The notes under the pieces: model-generated
What the model saw: only the letters and a program-made list of their open reading frames with translations
What the model was told of the DNA's origin: nothing
The model's database searches: none
Shown: one piece after another, positions 54,879-64,000 of the stretch
Position numbering within the stretch: position 1 is the first letter of the stretch
Layout of the letters: each line of letters opens with the position of its first letter
NCBI GenBank assembly: GCA_021772335.1
Contig: JAJFMD010000008.1
Coordinates: forward strand, 248,001-312,000
Direction: 5' to 3'
Origin: Chlamydiota bacterium
GTDB taxonomy: Bacteria; Chlamydiota; Chlamydiia; Chlamydiales; Rhabdochlamydiaceae
Length of the DNA: 64,000 bases
Position numbers and translations under genes: made by a program

Positions 54879-55975
54879 ATCTCTTTTAGGTTGGTGTGGG
54901 TGAAATAGTGTAATAAATCTGAAAAATGTTCGCTCGTTCCTTTGCGGCAAATATCGAGAATCAGAGACTGTCCAATTTCTGTTTTCGCAAAGATAAACTG
55001 CGTTGGCATTTCACACTCTTCTTTACTAGAGATTTGAATCATGATGTGGTTGCATAGATCGTCACGGCGGCAAAAGGCGTAGTGCTTTTCGCCATATGTT
55101 GATAGATCAAATGAAATAATGCGACCCGGAGCAAGTGTTGGGTGTTCTTGGGGGGTGAGTGTCACTGTTACTAAAGAGTCATCTTTATTGAGATAGGAAA
55201 AAATCTGATTTTCTTTATCACACTTCAGCTCTTTAAATTTCCAACCCAATCTCGATGCGAGCCAACCTTGTATGTAAGTTGCTTGGATCTTGGTATGACA
55301 AAAAGACTCACTTGCTTTGGCGTTATAGCGAATCGTTATCTCTTTAGCATCTTTAAGATCAATAAGGCGTTCAGGATGATTGAAGGTTGATGAGAGAAGT
55401 TTACGCCAGCTATCTGTGCGCGCCCAATTAAGATCCGCAATATCGCAGCCGGAGCGCTGTTTGTGGAAGAGTACGCCTTGTGCAAAAGAGATGAGATTAT
55501 CAGTAGACTCGGAGTCGAAAATGATGCGCGTTGCAAACTGTTCTAGTTCTTCTGATAGAGGGTTTTCGTGAACGGGATCATCAGCCCATAGAAGATAGAC
55601 CGGAAGATCTGGAATCAAATGAGGTAGGATGACAAAGGGTACACGTTCTGTTTGAGTAGAGCTAACATTAAGTTGGATGTAGTCGCACGCAATATCGCAA
55701 ATTTCATCTTCACAAGCATAGAGAATTGATACGCTTGCTTTTAAAAAATCTTCTTTTGTTCTTCTATCGACAGAGACAAAAATAATGCGAGAGGGGAATT
55801 TCTCAATGGTTTTCTGAGCAATTTGTTTGAGGTATTCTTCTCTCATATGATCATGTGTATAAATAATCAAATTAAAGAGAGATGCGCGCATTTTGTTTTT
55901 GGTTTCTAAAGAGTCCCAAATGCGCGAGAGTTCTTTTTGAATATTTGCAGGAGATACTTCGGTTTGCGTTGCCAT
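54872..55975 (-). CDS. opcA: OpcA-like glucose-6-phosphate dehydrogenase assembly protein
   Basis: A 367-residue protein of the OpcA type, known in cyanobacteria and actinobacteria as an allosteric assembly factor for glucose-6-phosphate dehydrogenase. Visible features are an N-terminal ELSRIWDSLETKNKMRASLFNLIIY stretch, the long central beta/alpha domain with PHLIPDLPVYLLWADDP, and a C-terminal segment. I start at MATQTEV, where GGAGG lies eight bases upstream and the ATG shares a base with the zwf stop; an ATG 15 bases upstream is the alternative. Position between zwf and pgl supports the role. Confidence 0.85.
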   Translation of the reverse strand: MATQTEVSPANIQKELSRIWDSLETKNKMRASLFNLIIYTHDHMREEYLKQIAQKTIEKFPSRIIFVSVDRRTKEDFLKASVSILYACEDEICDIACDYIQLNVSSTQTERVPFVILPHLIPDLPVYLLWADDPVHENPLSEELEQFATRIIFDSESTDNLISFAQGVLFHKQRSGCDIADLNWARTDSWRKLLSSTFNHPERLIDLKDAKEITIRYNAKASESFCHTKIQATYIQGWLASRLGWKFKELKCDKENQIFSYLNKDDSLVTVTLTPQEHPTLAPGRIISFDLSTYGEKHYAFCRRDDLCNHIMIQISSKEECEMPTQFIFAKTEIGQSLILDICRKGTSEHFSDLLHYFTHTNLKEIC

Positions 55976-57519
55976 TAAATTAGCCTCCATTTGCGACCGT
56001 CGCGTTGGATCATTTCGTCAGCAGATTTTGGTCCCCAACTTCCTGCTTGGTAATTTGGGAACTCTTTGGGAGTGTGGGCTTCCCAATAATTAAGAATGGG
56101 AGTGAAGAAGTTCCATGAATTGAACACTTCATCCTCCCGAGCAAATAGTGTGGTATCTCCAATCATGCAATCAGAGATTAATCTCTCATAAGCATCAGGA
56201 GGACTCATGCCAAAAAAAGCACCATAACGAAAATCCATTTTTACTGGCTGAATGGGGCCAGTAGATCCAGGTACTTTGCAGTTAATTTTAAGTGCTATAC
56301 CTTCATCAGGCTGAATGCGCATTGCCAAGACATTGGGTTCATTGCGACTTGTTGAAGTTTGAAAAAGAACTTGAGGAGGATCTTTAAAAACGACTGCAAT
56401 TTCGGTTACCCGTTTAGGCAGTCGTTTGCCTCCACGCAGATAGAAGGGAACTCCAGCCCAGCGCCAGTTGTCAATATAGAGTTTCATTGCAGCAAAAGTT
56501 TCTCTATTAGAGTCTTTGGCAACATTTTCTTCTTCGCGGTATGCATTCACATCTTCGCCGCTGATAAATCCTCTATCATATTGTCCACGGATGCACATGT
56601 TATGATATTCATCGGGAGGGACAGGTCTTAGAGATTCGACAACCTTAACTTTTTCATCGCGGATTGAATCAGCATCAAGGCTAACGGGTGGCTCCATCGC
56701 TACTAGTGATAACAGTTGCATCATGTGATTTTGCATGATGTCACGGACAAAGCCAGATTCTTCCCAAAAACGTCCTCGTTTTTCAATACCGATAGACTCT
56801 GCGACAGTAATCTGCACATGATCGATATAGCGGTTATTCCAAAGAGACTCAAACAGTGCATTTGCAAAACGGAAAACGAGCAGGTTTTGTACAGTTTCTT
56901 TGCCGAGGTAGTGATCAATTCGGAAAATTTGTTTTTCATTGAAATAATCAAGAAGATGGTTTTGTAGTTCGTGAGCAGAAATGAGATCGTGACCAAAGGG
57001 CTTTTCGATAATCAGACGAGACCAGCGCGTTTTTTCCTTTTTCTCATCGTAGATTAAGTTAGAGCTGTGCAGTTTTTCGCAGATCTGTGTAAAAGAGCTA
57101 GGTTGAGTTGAGAGATAAAATACGCGGTTCCCTTTTGTTCCAAAGCGTCCATCGAGTTGAGTTAAAAATTCACCGAGTGCTTTATATCCTTCATCTTTAT
57201 CGAACTCAGAGCGGTGATAAAAAATTTGCTCTTTAAAAGTGTTCCAAACGTCATCATCAATGGGTTTAACGCGGGAATGTTCGCTCACAGCTTTATGCAT
57301 TTCCTCGCGAAATTGGTCGTGCGTTTTATCTCTTCTTGCAAAACCAACACATGCAAACTGAGCGGGGAGTTGCCCTTCTCGGACGAGATTGTAAATCGCA
57401 GGCATTAATTTGCGCGCGGTTAAATCACCTGTTGCTCCAAAAATAACGAGAATGCACGGATTTACAATGCGATGTGCTTGATCTTTTTCTTTTAGTGGAT
57501 TGTCTGACTCTTCTGCCAT
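55975..57519 (-). CDS. zwf: Glucose-6-phosphate 1-dehydrogenase
   Basis: A 514-residue enzyme that makes NADPH and 6-phosphogluconolactone. The NADP-binding GATGDLTARKLMPA (residues 29-42), the catalytic FRIDHYLGKETVQNLL (near 198-213) and substrate-binding EKPFGHD are seen. It starts zwf-opcA-pgl. A gnd gene is not in the window. AAGGGAAAAA precedes the ATG. It would produce reducing power and ribose for the pathogen-host lifestyle, since many other energy genes are lost in Chlamydiae. Confidence 0.97.
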   Translation of the reverse strand: MAEESDNPLKEKDQAHRIVNPCILVIFGATGDLTARKLMPAIYNLVREGQLPAQFACVGFARRDKTHDQFREEMHKAVSEHSRVKPIDDDVWNTFKEQIFYHRSEFDKDEGYKALGEFLTQLDGRFGTKGNRVFYLSTQPSSFTQICEKLHSSNLIYDEKKEKTRWSRLIIEKPFGHDLISAHELQNHLLDYFNEKQIFRIDHYLGKETVQNLLVFRFANALFESLWNNRYIDHVQITVAESIGIEKRGRFWEESGFVRDIMQNHMMQLLSLVAMEPPVSLDADSIRDEKVKVVESLRPVPPDEYHNMCIRGQYDRGFISGEDVNAYREEENVAKDSNRETFAAMKLYIDNWRWAGVPFYLRGGKRLPKRVTEIAVVFKDPPQVLFQTSTSRNEPNVLAMRIQPDEGIALKINCKVPGSTGPIQPVKMDFRYGAFFGMSPPDAYERLISDCMIGDTTLFAREDEVFNSWNFFTPILNYWEAHTPKEFPNYQAGSWGPKSADEMIQRDGRKWRLI

Positions 57520-57586
57520 GATTTTTCCCTTAAATTTTACGTGAACTTTTCCTAATTAAGCGCAAAAATTTTTTACTTGTAAACCT

Positions 57587-58618
57587 TTAAGCATACTTAA
57601 ACATCTCTTCGACACATTTGAGCGCTTTTACTTGAGTTTCTTGCGTAATTTCAATGATTTGATCTTGTTTAGGATCGCGCAAGGCGCTAGCAATTCTTTC
57701 TAAGGAGTTTGATCGCATATAGCGACAGAGCATGCAGCTGCCAATCACACGTGCTTTAGGGCACTCTACTTGCAATCTAGAGGTAATGCCACATTCGGTT
57801 AAAAGTGCAAAAGATTTCTCTTCGCTAGCATGTTTTTTTACATAATCGATCATGCCTGATGTTGAATCGATCACATCTGCTTTTTCGATCACATTAGGTG
57901 CACATTCGGGATGAGCAATCACGGTTAAATCACGATGTTTTTGCTTGAGAAGATCAATTTGTTCAGGTTGGTACTCTTCATGGACATAACAGGTGCCATC
58001 CCAGAATAAGAACTCTTTATCGATTTTTTCTCTGCGCAAGTAATCAATGACATTTTGTCCCATCAATTTATCTGGCAAAAAATAGAGTTTATCATTGGGA
58101 TAATTAGCGGCGATCTTGTAGACATTTGAGGAAGTGACGCACACGTCACATTCTGCTTTGACTTCAGCTGTTGTGTTGACATAGCAAATAAAAGAATGCT
58201 CGGGATAGAGCTGTTTAAGTTTTCTTACATCTTCGCCTGTGATGCTGTCTGCTAAGCTACATCCGCCATTGGGATTGGGATCGATAACCATTTTGCTTGG
58301 ATTGAGGATCTTTGCGGTTTCTGCCATAAAACGCACGGAAGGAAAAACAATGATTTCAGCCTCAGTCTCTTTCGCATTTTTTGCCAAGCCATAAGAGTCA
58401 CCTACATGATCGGCAACTGTGTAGACAATATCGGGATGGACATAGGAGTGGGCAAGAATGAGGGCTTTCTTTTCCGCTTTTAAGTGTTGAATTTCATTAA
58501 CTATAGGGACGAGGCGTTTGCAGCGTTCTAGCGTATAATCACATGCGGGATGTCCCGTATCGATATCTTTGAGTTTGTTATAAAGAGTTTCAGCAGCAAG
58601 TTCTTTTGTGAGCATCAT
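57587..58618 (-). CDS. nadA: Quinolinate synthase NadA
   Basis: A 343-residue iron-sulfur enzyme that condenses iminoaspartate and DHAP to quinolinate in NAD biosynthesis. Three conserved Cys for the [4Fe-4S] cluster appear in ICYVNTTAE, HPECAPN and the CMLCRYM block. The DPNPNGGCSLAD and KALILAHSYVHPDI segments are also family-typical. Start is placed at 58618 (MMLTKEL), which overlaps ruvX by 29 bases; the upstream start is not family-like. No nadB or nadC lies in this window, so whether the pathway is complete cannot be judged. Confidence 0.93.
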   Translation of the reverse strand: MMLTKELAAETLYNKLKDIDTGHPACDYTLERCKRLVPIVNEIQHLKAEKKALILAHSYVHPDIVYTVADHVGDSYGLAKNAKETEAEIIVFPSVRFMAETAKILNPSKMVIDPNPNGGCSLADSITGEDVRKLKQLYPEHSFICYVNTTAEVKAECDVCVTSSNVYKIAANYPNDKLYFLPDKLMGQNVIDYLRREKIDKEFLFWDGTCYVHEEYQPEQIDLLKQKHRDLTVIAHPECAPNVIEKADVIDSTSGMIDYVKKHASEEKSFALLTECGITSRLQVECPKARVIGSCMLCRYMRSNSLERIASALRDPKQDQIIEITQETQVKALKCVEEMFKYA

Positions 58619-59027
58619 GATCGAGGTGGTTTTGTAAAATAGCCGCAGCAGCGTGCGCATCACTTCTTTTTGCGCGCTCTTTACGGTTGAATTGCATTTC
58701 TGTTAGAGCACGTTCAACTTGCCTAGAGCTTAATCTTTCATCCCAAAGAATAATAGGCACATCAAATACTTCTTCTAAAATTTTAGCAAAAGCACGCACT
58801 TCTTGAGACATGTCGCTCTCTTTGCCATCGAGGTGTAAAGGCAATCCAAGCACAATGTGTTTAAGAGGGGAGTATTCTGCTAGCTGTTTTTGTAATTTCA
58901 AGGCAGTAGCATGATGATCTTTTTCAGCTTCAATAAAACCTTTAGGAGTGGCAATGATGCCTAAAAGGTCTGAAGTTGCTAGACCAATGCGTCTTTTGCC
59001 ATAATCAATGCCGATCGCTCTATCCAT
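58590..59027 (-). CDS. ruvX: Holliday-junction resolvase-like protein RuvX/YqgF
   Basis: A 145-residue RNase H-fold protein of the YqgF family, linked to pre-16S rRNA processing and recombination. N-terminal AIGIDYGKRRIGLATSD, the LGLPLHLDGKES segment, and C-terminal WDERLSSRQVERAL and KRSDAHAAAAILQNHL are characteristic. The ATG at 59027 overlaps the pyrG stop; an in-frame TTG nine bases upstream is rejected. In Chlamydia ruvX also lies between zwf and pyrG. Confidence 0.95.
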   Translation of the reverse strand: MDRAIGIDYGKRRIGLATSDLLGIIATPKGFIEAEKDHHATALKLQKQLAEYSPLKHIVLGLPLHLDGKESDMSQEVRAFAKILEEVFDVPIILWDERLSSRQVERALTEMQFNRKERAKRSDAHAAAAILQNHLDHDAHKRTCC

Positions 59028-60642
59028 GCGCGGCAACCGATTGTTCGATCATAGCCCCGATAAAGCTATTAAAAAGCGGGTGAGGATCAGTCGGTTTTGA
59101 TTTGAATTCTGGATGAAATTGCACGCCAATCATCCATGGATGGTCTTTTAGCTCTGCGACTTCGCATAGTTGATAGTTTTCTAAAGTTCCCGAGAACTCA
59201 AGGCCGTTTGATTTAAATGCGTCTTTATAAAAGTTGTTGAATTCATAGCGATGACGATGGCGTTCACTGATCTTAGACTGTTTATAAATGCTAAATGCTC
59301 TGCTTTCTGGGTGGAGGCTACAAAAGTAAGCTCCAAGGCGCATTGTTCCTCCGAGATCAACAACTTCTTGCTGTTCTTCTAGTAAAGAGATGATTGGATT
59401 ATCAGTTGTAGGATCAATCTCTGTTGAATTGGCATTTTTAAGTCCGAGAACATGACGCGCAAATTCAACACACATCACCTGCATACCGAGACAAATTCCA
59501 AAATAGGGAACCTTGTTTTCGCGACAGTGTTTTGCTGTTAAGATCTTACCTATCCAACCGCGCTCTCCAAAACCGCCTGGAATCAGAAATCCATCGCATC
59601 CTTCAAACAACTCATTTAAATCGGTTTCTTCTAAAATTTTATCCGATTCAAAGCTCTTGATTTCAAGCTCAACCTGATGATCAATAGAAGCGTGCTGCAG
59701 CGCTTCAAATACTGACTTATATGCATCTTGGTGTTGGATGTATTTGCCGACAACACCAACAGTGATTTTCTGTTTAGTATTGAGAAGCTTTTCGAGCATT
59801 TGCTCCCATTTCTCCAAGTTAGGCTTGTGCTGAGGGAGATTGAGCATTTCGCAGATCTTATGATCTAACCCTTGTTTGTTTAATTCGATGGGCACTTCAT
59901 AAATGCTATTCTTAACATCAACCTCATCGATCACAGCATCTTTCTCAACACTGCAAAATAGACTAATTTTGTCTTTAATTTCTTCGCTAAGAGGCTCTTC
60001 ACATCTACAGAGAATAATATCGGGGATTAGTCCAATACTACGCAGCGTTTGTACAGAGTGCTGAGTGGGTTTGGTCTTAACCTCTCCCGCTGCCTTGAGA
60101 TAAGGGACATAGGTCAAATGAATGTTGAGACACTGTTTGGGGTGTTCGTAACGAAACTGTCTAATAGCTTCTAAAAAGGGATTAGACTCAATATCACCAA
60201 CAGTCCCACCAATTTCAACAAGAACGACATCTACTTGCTCTTCACTTTCACTACAGCGATAGATGCGCTGCTTGATCTCATCCGTAATATGGGGGATGAC
60301 CTGTACAGTTTTACCTAAGAATTCTCCACTGCGTTCACGCTTGATCACACTTTCGTAAATTTGACCTGAAGTTGCATTAGAGTACTTTGATAGAGTCGCA
60401 TTAGAGTAGCGGTAATAGTGACCAAGATCGAGATCAGTTTCCGCTCCATCATCAGTGACATAAACCTCTCCATGCTGAAAAGGACTCATCGTTCCTGGAT
60501 CGACATTTAAATAGGGATCAAACTTGAGCATCGCAACTTTCAAGCCACGCGCTTCAAGGAGCATAGCTATAGACGCTGAGGTTAATCCTTTGCCCAACGA
60601 AGAGGTGACACCACCCGTGATAAAAACGTACTTAGAAGCCAT
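59020..60642 (-). CDS. pyrG: CTP synthase
   Basis: Makes CTP from UTP using glutamine. The 540-residue protein has the synthetase domain opening MASKYVFITGGVTSSLGKGLTSAS, DPYLNVDPGTMSPFQHGEV, and a C-terminal class I glutamine amidotransferase domain with the catalytic Cys in FGICLGMQ and the later HPE (GVQFHPEF). Length is typical. AAGGAAAA precedes the ATG. It overlaps ruvX by eight bases. Chlamydiae scavenge many nucleotides but keep CTP synthase. Confidence 0.97.
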   Translation of the reverse strand: MASKYVFITGGVTSSLGKGLTSASIAMLLEARGLKVAMLKFDPYLNVDPGTMSPFQHGEVYVTDDGAETDLDLGHYYRYSNATLSKYSNATSGQIYESVIKRERSGEFLGKTVQVIPHITDEIKQRIYRCSESEEQVDVVLVEIGGTVGDIESNPFLEAIRQFRYEHPKQCLNIHLTYVPYLKAAGEVKTKPTQHSVQTLRSIGLIPDIILCRCEEPLSEEIKDKISLFCSVEKDAVIDEVDVKNSIYEVPIELNKQGLDHKICEMLNLPQHKPNLEKWEQMLEKLLNTKQKITVGVVGKYIQHQDAYKSVFEALQHASIDHQVELEIKSFESDKILEETDLNELFEGCDGFLIPGGFGERGWIGKILTAKHCRENKVPYFGICLGMQVMCVEFARHVLGLKNANSTEIDPTTDNPIISLLEEQQEVVDLGGTMRLGAYFCSLHPESRAFSIYKQSKISERHRHRYEFNNFYKDAFKSNGLEFSGTLENYQLCEVAELKDHPWMIGVQFHPEFKSKPTDPHPLFNSFIGAMIEQSVAAHG

Positions 60643-60820
60643 AGTAAAATTTTTCCTTTATGCTCTATAAATCTTGCCCATCATATCGACTCATCAAATA
60701 TAATGCAATTCATCAGTTAGGAAAATTTTGATTTTAATCACTATTATTTTAGGGTTTTATAGTTGATTTACAGTTAAATACTAGGTGTTATTTTTAATTA
60801 AAAAAGATAGTAATTTTAAA

Positions 60821-61025
60821 ATGATTTATACTCCTCCTTCTTCAGCTGAGGCCCCTGCTAAAGTGCCTGAGAATATCTTTCACTGAATCCAATACCATTG
60901 ATCCAGAGCAGATTGCTCGTTTGCGAAAAAGAATAGAAATAGAAATAAATCGTACAAGATGGAGCTAGAAATCTATCCTGAATCTTGAGATGCATAGCCC
61001 TATATTAAGATTTTTGCTATTTTTT
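60821..61025 (+). pseudogene. Gutted copy of the adjacent F-box-like/LRR gene
   Basis: The first 21 codons (MIYTPPSSAEAPAKVPENIF, then a stop at 60884) match the start of the gene at 61088 (STPPPSDQGPPKIPENIF). From 60896 the text matches the end of that gene instead (DPEQIARLRKRIEIEI against DLDQIARLQKRMTIEI), followed by the same 3' flank TGCATAGC.CTATATT. So both ends remain and about 1.4 kb of LRR sequence has gone. The 445-base gene-free stretch 60643-61087 otherwise has only AT-rich sequence and the promoter areas. Confidence 0.75.
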
Positions 61026-61087
61026 TTGCTATTCTTGAGTTTATAGTTAAAAAGTTATATTTATAATTTATAAATAGCGGTTTTAAA

Positions 61088-62599
61088 ATGAGTAGTACTC
61101 CTCCTCCTTCAGATCAAGGGCCTCCTAAAATCCCTGAGAATATATTTGACCTTCCGCCCGAAGTGCGGGTTGAGATCTATAAAAAAATAGATTTTATTGA
61201 TGTAGATAGCTGTATTCAAGCTCGCGCAATGAATCAAACGCAATACATTCAGGAAAAGTATGCCATCTTCAGTCAAATTGTTGCTCACAAAACCCATTTA
61301 GATAGAAAAGAGGTGCGTTTTGTACTAAAAATGGCAAAAGCACAAAATATTCGGCAAGCAGATGTCTTTAAAAATAGTCAATTCGCTAGTGTTAGATCAA
61401 TTGCAATCGATAAAAATTTAAGTGCGAATGATCTACGACTACTCAATCAAATGCTCCCCAATCTCGAAGGATTTGAGTTTTTTGAAATCAGTTTTAAAGT
61501 TGATCAATGGAAGTTTTTGCAGGAGACGTTTCTAAATTTAAACAATTTCACTGCTCTTACTTTTAACTCCTGCACTGTACCTAGTGATGTTACACAATTA
61601 ATGCAGAGCATGACGAAAGTCAAGTCATTAACAATTGAAGATAGTAATATTGCTCTAGATAATTTATTGGTTTATTTGATAAATTTAGAACATATTCAAA
61701 GTAGTCAAACTTCCTTGTTTTTATTTCCGATTGACCACTTATATCAACATCCCCGTTTACAATCAATTAAGGTAGGAGCAGTTCTTGAATTAGATAGATT
61801 CTTTCTTGTTAAACCAAAAAAGCTTGAAGTTTTTGAGTTGCAAGTAAGAAATGTTCATCATTTAAATGATTTAAACCCATTGGTTAATCTTCAAAGATTG
61901 CGACTTCGTGGTCTTAGTGATTTTAAAGAAGATATGAGTCCTATAACCCGTTTAGCGCATCTAAAGCATCTAAGTATAGATGCCTGGGATTTCGACTTTC
62001 TTAAAAGCATGAGTCAATTGGAATCTCTAGAAGTGTGTTTGACTAGCAACTTTCACACGGTGCCATTATTAGGACATATGGAGCATTTAAAGAGGCTTAT
62101 AATCGTCGGTGATTCAAGTCGTATTAATCTCAATATTATTCGAGATAATCAAGAGCTTGAGCTTTTGAAAATTACGAATAATACCGTAATGGATATATCC
62201 CCTCTCACTAATAAGAAGAATCTAAAAACTCTCAATTTATCGTGGAAATCAAATATACAGGATTATTCACCACTATCAACGTGTATCAATTTAGTTGAGC
62301 TCGATCTCGTTCAATATCAGGAGAAGGTTAAGAATTTAGAATTTTTGCGTCCTCTAAATCAGCTAAAGAAACTCTCTTTATTTGGCTTTAATTCAGCGGT
62401 TGATTTGTCCCCTCTTGTAGATCTTAAAAGCTTAAACGAGATTGATCTGCAGCATTGTGAAAATTTGAATAACTTAGATTTTGCTGAGCAATTGCCCAAT
62501 TTGCGCCATATATCTATCTTAGAAGTCCATAGAATTGATCTAGATCAGATTGCTCGGCTACAAAAAAGGATGACTATAGAAATTGTTCAAATATATTGA
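61088..62599 (+). CDS. F-box-like and leucine-rich-repeat protein
   Basis: A 503-residue protein. After a Pro/Ser-rich start (STPPPSDQGPP) comes an F-box-like segment, FDLPPEVRVEIYKKIDFIDVDSC at about residues 19-41. From about residue 90 to 495 are leucine-rich repeats of roughly 22-25 residues, such as LTFNSCTV, LEHIQSSQTS, LKTLNLSWKS, LVELDLVQYQ, LKKLSLFGFN and LNEIDLQHCE. F-box plus LRR proteins of bacterial symbionts mimic SCF ubiquitin-ligase substrate receptors. The F-box match is partial and the ubiquitin role is inferred. No signal peptide is seen. Confidence 0.72.
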   Translation: MSSTPPPSDQGPPKIPENIFDLPPEVRVEIYKKIDFIDVDSCIQARAMNQTQYIQEKYAIFSQIVAHKTHLDRKEVRFVLKMAKAQNIRQADVFKNSQFASVRSIAIDKNLSANDLRLLNQMLPNLEGFEFFEISFKVDQWKFLQETFLNLNNFTALTFNSCTVPSDVTQLMQSMTKVKSLTIEDSNIALDNLLVYLINLEHIQSSQTSLFLFPIDHLYQHPRLQSIKVGAVLELDRFFLVKPKKLEVFELQVRNVHHLNDLNPLVNLQRLRLRGLSDFKEDMSPITRLAHLKHLSIDAWDFDFLKSMSQLESLEVCLTSNFHTVPLLGHMEHLKRLIIVGDSSRINLNIIRDNQELELLKITNNTVMDISPLTNKKNLKTLNLSWKSNIQDYSPLSTCINLVELDLVQYQEKVKNLEFLRPLNQLKKLSLFGFNSAVDLSPLVDLKSLNEIDLQHCENLNNLDFAEQLPNLRHISILEVHRIDLDQIARLQKRMTIEIVQIY

Positions 62600-62665
62600 G
62601 TTGCATAGCTCTATATTGAGATATCTGTTATTTTGAATTTTTTTCAAAAATTAGGAGCATATCTC

Positions 62666-64000
62666 ATGGCATCAACACTGCATGATCAAAGACGCGAATA
62701 TAAACCAACTCTGCCCACTCTACTTAAAGATCTTAGCTCAATTACATTATCAGAAAGCGGCAGTGCAACAATGGCTATTGCTGATCAAGAGGAGATAGCT
62801 AAACTATTCCCCCAAACCTATGGTCGCAAAATTCTTCAAGTACAATCAGGAAAAGGGGAATCTAAACTTTTAAAAATTGGCGTTGTCTTTTCAGGCGGAC
62901 AAGCTGCAGGCGGTCACAATGTGATCACCGGTCTTTTTGATGCACTACAGCAGATCAATTCGCAGAGCGTGCTCATTGGATTCCTTAATGGACCGAGCGG
63001 CATTGTCGATGGAAAGTATGAAGAGCTCACTGCTGATCGACTCAAAGAATACCGCAATCAAGGCGGTTTTGATCTGCTCGGATCAGGGCGAACAAAAATT
63101 GAAACCGAGGAGCAGCTTGCGAGCTCCTTGCAGGTCGCTCAAAAACTCAATCTCGATGGTCTTGTCATTATTGGTGGTGATGACTCTAATACCAACGCTG
63201 CCGTGCTCGCTGAGTACTTCTTAAAAAATCAGTGCACAACCAAAGTTGTCGGTATCCCTAAAACGATTGATGGTGATCTTAAAAATGAGCACATCGCAAC
63301 TTCATTTGGCTATGACACAGCGTGCAAAGTGTATGCCGAGATGATTGGTAATATTGGGCGCGATGCGCTCTCAGCTAAAAAGTATTATCATTTCATTAAA
63401 TTAATGGGACGCTCTGCTTCACATATTGCTCTCGAATGCGCCCTACAAACACAACCCAATCTCACTCTTATTGGAGAAGAAGTTGCTGAAAAGAAGATGA
63501 CACTTGCTCAAATCACGGGTCAAATTGCCGATGTGATCTGTAAGCGCGCCGAGCAAAAAAAGGACTACGGTATCGTTTTAATTCCTGAAGGGTTAATTGA
63601 ATTTATCCCTGAGATGCGCCAGCTCATCGATGAGCTCAACGGTCTCGCTGCACAAAAAGAGCTCTCAACTGATCAAGTAAAAAAAGAACTGTCTAAAGAA
63701 GCACTCAATTGTTTTGAGAGTTTGCCCGAAGGTATTCAAGAGCAACTCCTTTTAGATCGCGATCCTCACGGCAACGTGCGCGTCTCACAAATTGAGACAG
63801 AACGCCTTTTTATCGAAATGGTCGCAAATGAACTCAAGAAACGCTCGAGCTATAAAGGCAAGTTCTCTGCCCTCAATCACTTCTTTGGTTACGAAGGGCG
63901 CTCCGGCTATCCTTCCAACTTCGATTGCAATTACTGCTATGTGCTCGGCATGATCGCAGCTCTCGTCATCCGAGAAGGAAAAACCGGCTATATCTGCGCT
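62666..64000 (+). CDS. pfp: Diphosphate-fructose-6-phosphate 1-phosphotransferase, 5' part
   Basis: The first 445 codons of a long-form (beta-type) phosphofructokinase; the frame is open to the window edge. The nucleotide/phosphate-donor motif is GGDDSNTN at residues 170-177; Asp173 in place of the Gly of GGDGS is the mark of PPi-dependent enzymes. The catalytic PKTIDGDLKN and MGRSASHIALECAL motifs follow, then EVAEKKMT and GYEGRSGYPSNFD. TAGGAG lies before the ATG. Chlamydiae use PPi-type enzymes in place of ATP-phosphofructokinase. Confidence 0.93.
   Translation, partial: MASTLHDQRREYKPTLPTLLKDLSSITLSESGSATMAIADQEEIAKLFPQTYGRKILQVQSGKGESKLLKIGVVFSGGQAAGGHNVITGLFDALQQINSQSVLIGFLNGPSGIVDGKYEELTADRLKEYRNQGGFDLLGSGRTKIETEEQLASSLQVAQKLNLDGLVIIGGDDSNTNAAVLAEYFLKNQCTTKVVGIPKTIDGDLKNEHIATSFGYDTACKVYAEMIGNIGRDALSAKKYYHFIKLMGRSASHIALECALQTQPNLTLIGEEVAEKKMTLAQITGQIADVICKRAEQKKDYGIVLIPEGLIEFIPEMRQLIDELNGLAAQKELSTDQVKKELSKEALNCFESLPEGIQEQLLLDRDPHGNVRVSQIETERLFIEMVANELKKRSSYKGKFSALNHFFGYEGRSGYPSNFDCNYCYVLGMIAALVIREGKTGYICA

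Overview
The window looks like part of the chromosome of an environmental (Chlamydia-related) member of the order Chlamydiales. Gene blocks known from Chlamydia are kept: DUF721/DciA-gyrB-gyrA-tmk-holB; dxs-xseB-xseA next to tpiA; a CBS-hemolysin gene, ybeY and two tiny basic proteins; rpmG-lolE-lolD; and pgl-opcA-zwf-ruvX-pyrG. Between these blocks are eukaryotic-like genes (a giant ankyrin protein, a second ankyrin protein, an F-box-like/LRR protein) and functions that suggest a family other than Chlamydiaceae: nadA, LicD-like proteins, and a sugar transferase with UDP-glucose dehydrogenase. I cannot name the family or species from sequence alone. There are no rRNA or tRNA genes, CRISPR arrays, phage genes or transposase genes in the window.

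Layout. 1-7.1 kb: replication operon. 7.3-14.8 kb: a single 2491-residue ankyrin protein whose second half is built from about ten copies of a module I do not recognise. 14.8-25.4 kb: NAD kinase, isoprenoid (dxs) and exonuclease VII genes, tpiA-secG-def, an LptD-like outer-membrane protein, a HEAT-repeat protein and maf. 25.5-31.3 kb: a low-complexity acidic protein, a DUF3604 protein, a CBS-domain membrane protein, ybeY and two small basic proteins. 31.5-36.3 kb: two tandem duplications, LicD-like genes (each with its own copied promoter and terminator) and DUF502 genes. 36.3-48.5 kb: rnr, folD, an IMPase gene, an MreD-like gene, envelope-sugar and prenyl-diphosphate genes, lolDE, rpmG, tsaD and a transaldolase-family gene. 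48.5-54.1 kb: an AT-rich accessory island between tal and pgl. 54.1-60.6 kb: oxidative pentose-phosphate genes, nadA, ruvX, pyrG. 60.8 kb to the end: a gutted F-box/LRR pseudogene, the intact F-box-like/LRR gene, and the start of a PPi-type phosphofructokinase.

The most unusual part is the 48.5-54.1 kb island. It encodes a protein with the N-terminal lyase and kinase domains of class III lanthipeptide synthetases (LanKC) but no cyclase domain. Upstream on the same strand is a 127-residue protein that looks like a RiPP precursor: a helical leader with an FLTDP motif, a run of six Gln, then a short Cys/Ser/Thr-rich tail. Both genes have closely matching promoters (TTGACT, 17 bp, TAATaT or TAATTT). 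The divergent neighbour ends in CLLL, a CaaX prenylation signature, and the island contains a decayed second copy of the pgl 3' end. Together these suggest a laterally acquired cassette for either a modified peptide or a host-directed kinase/phospholyase. A second notable feature is a family of about 130-170 bp structured intergenic repeats, three copies in the window, each just downstream of a minus-strand gene.
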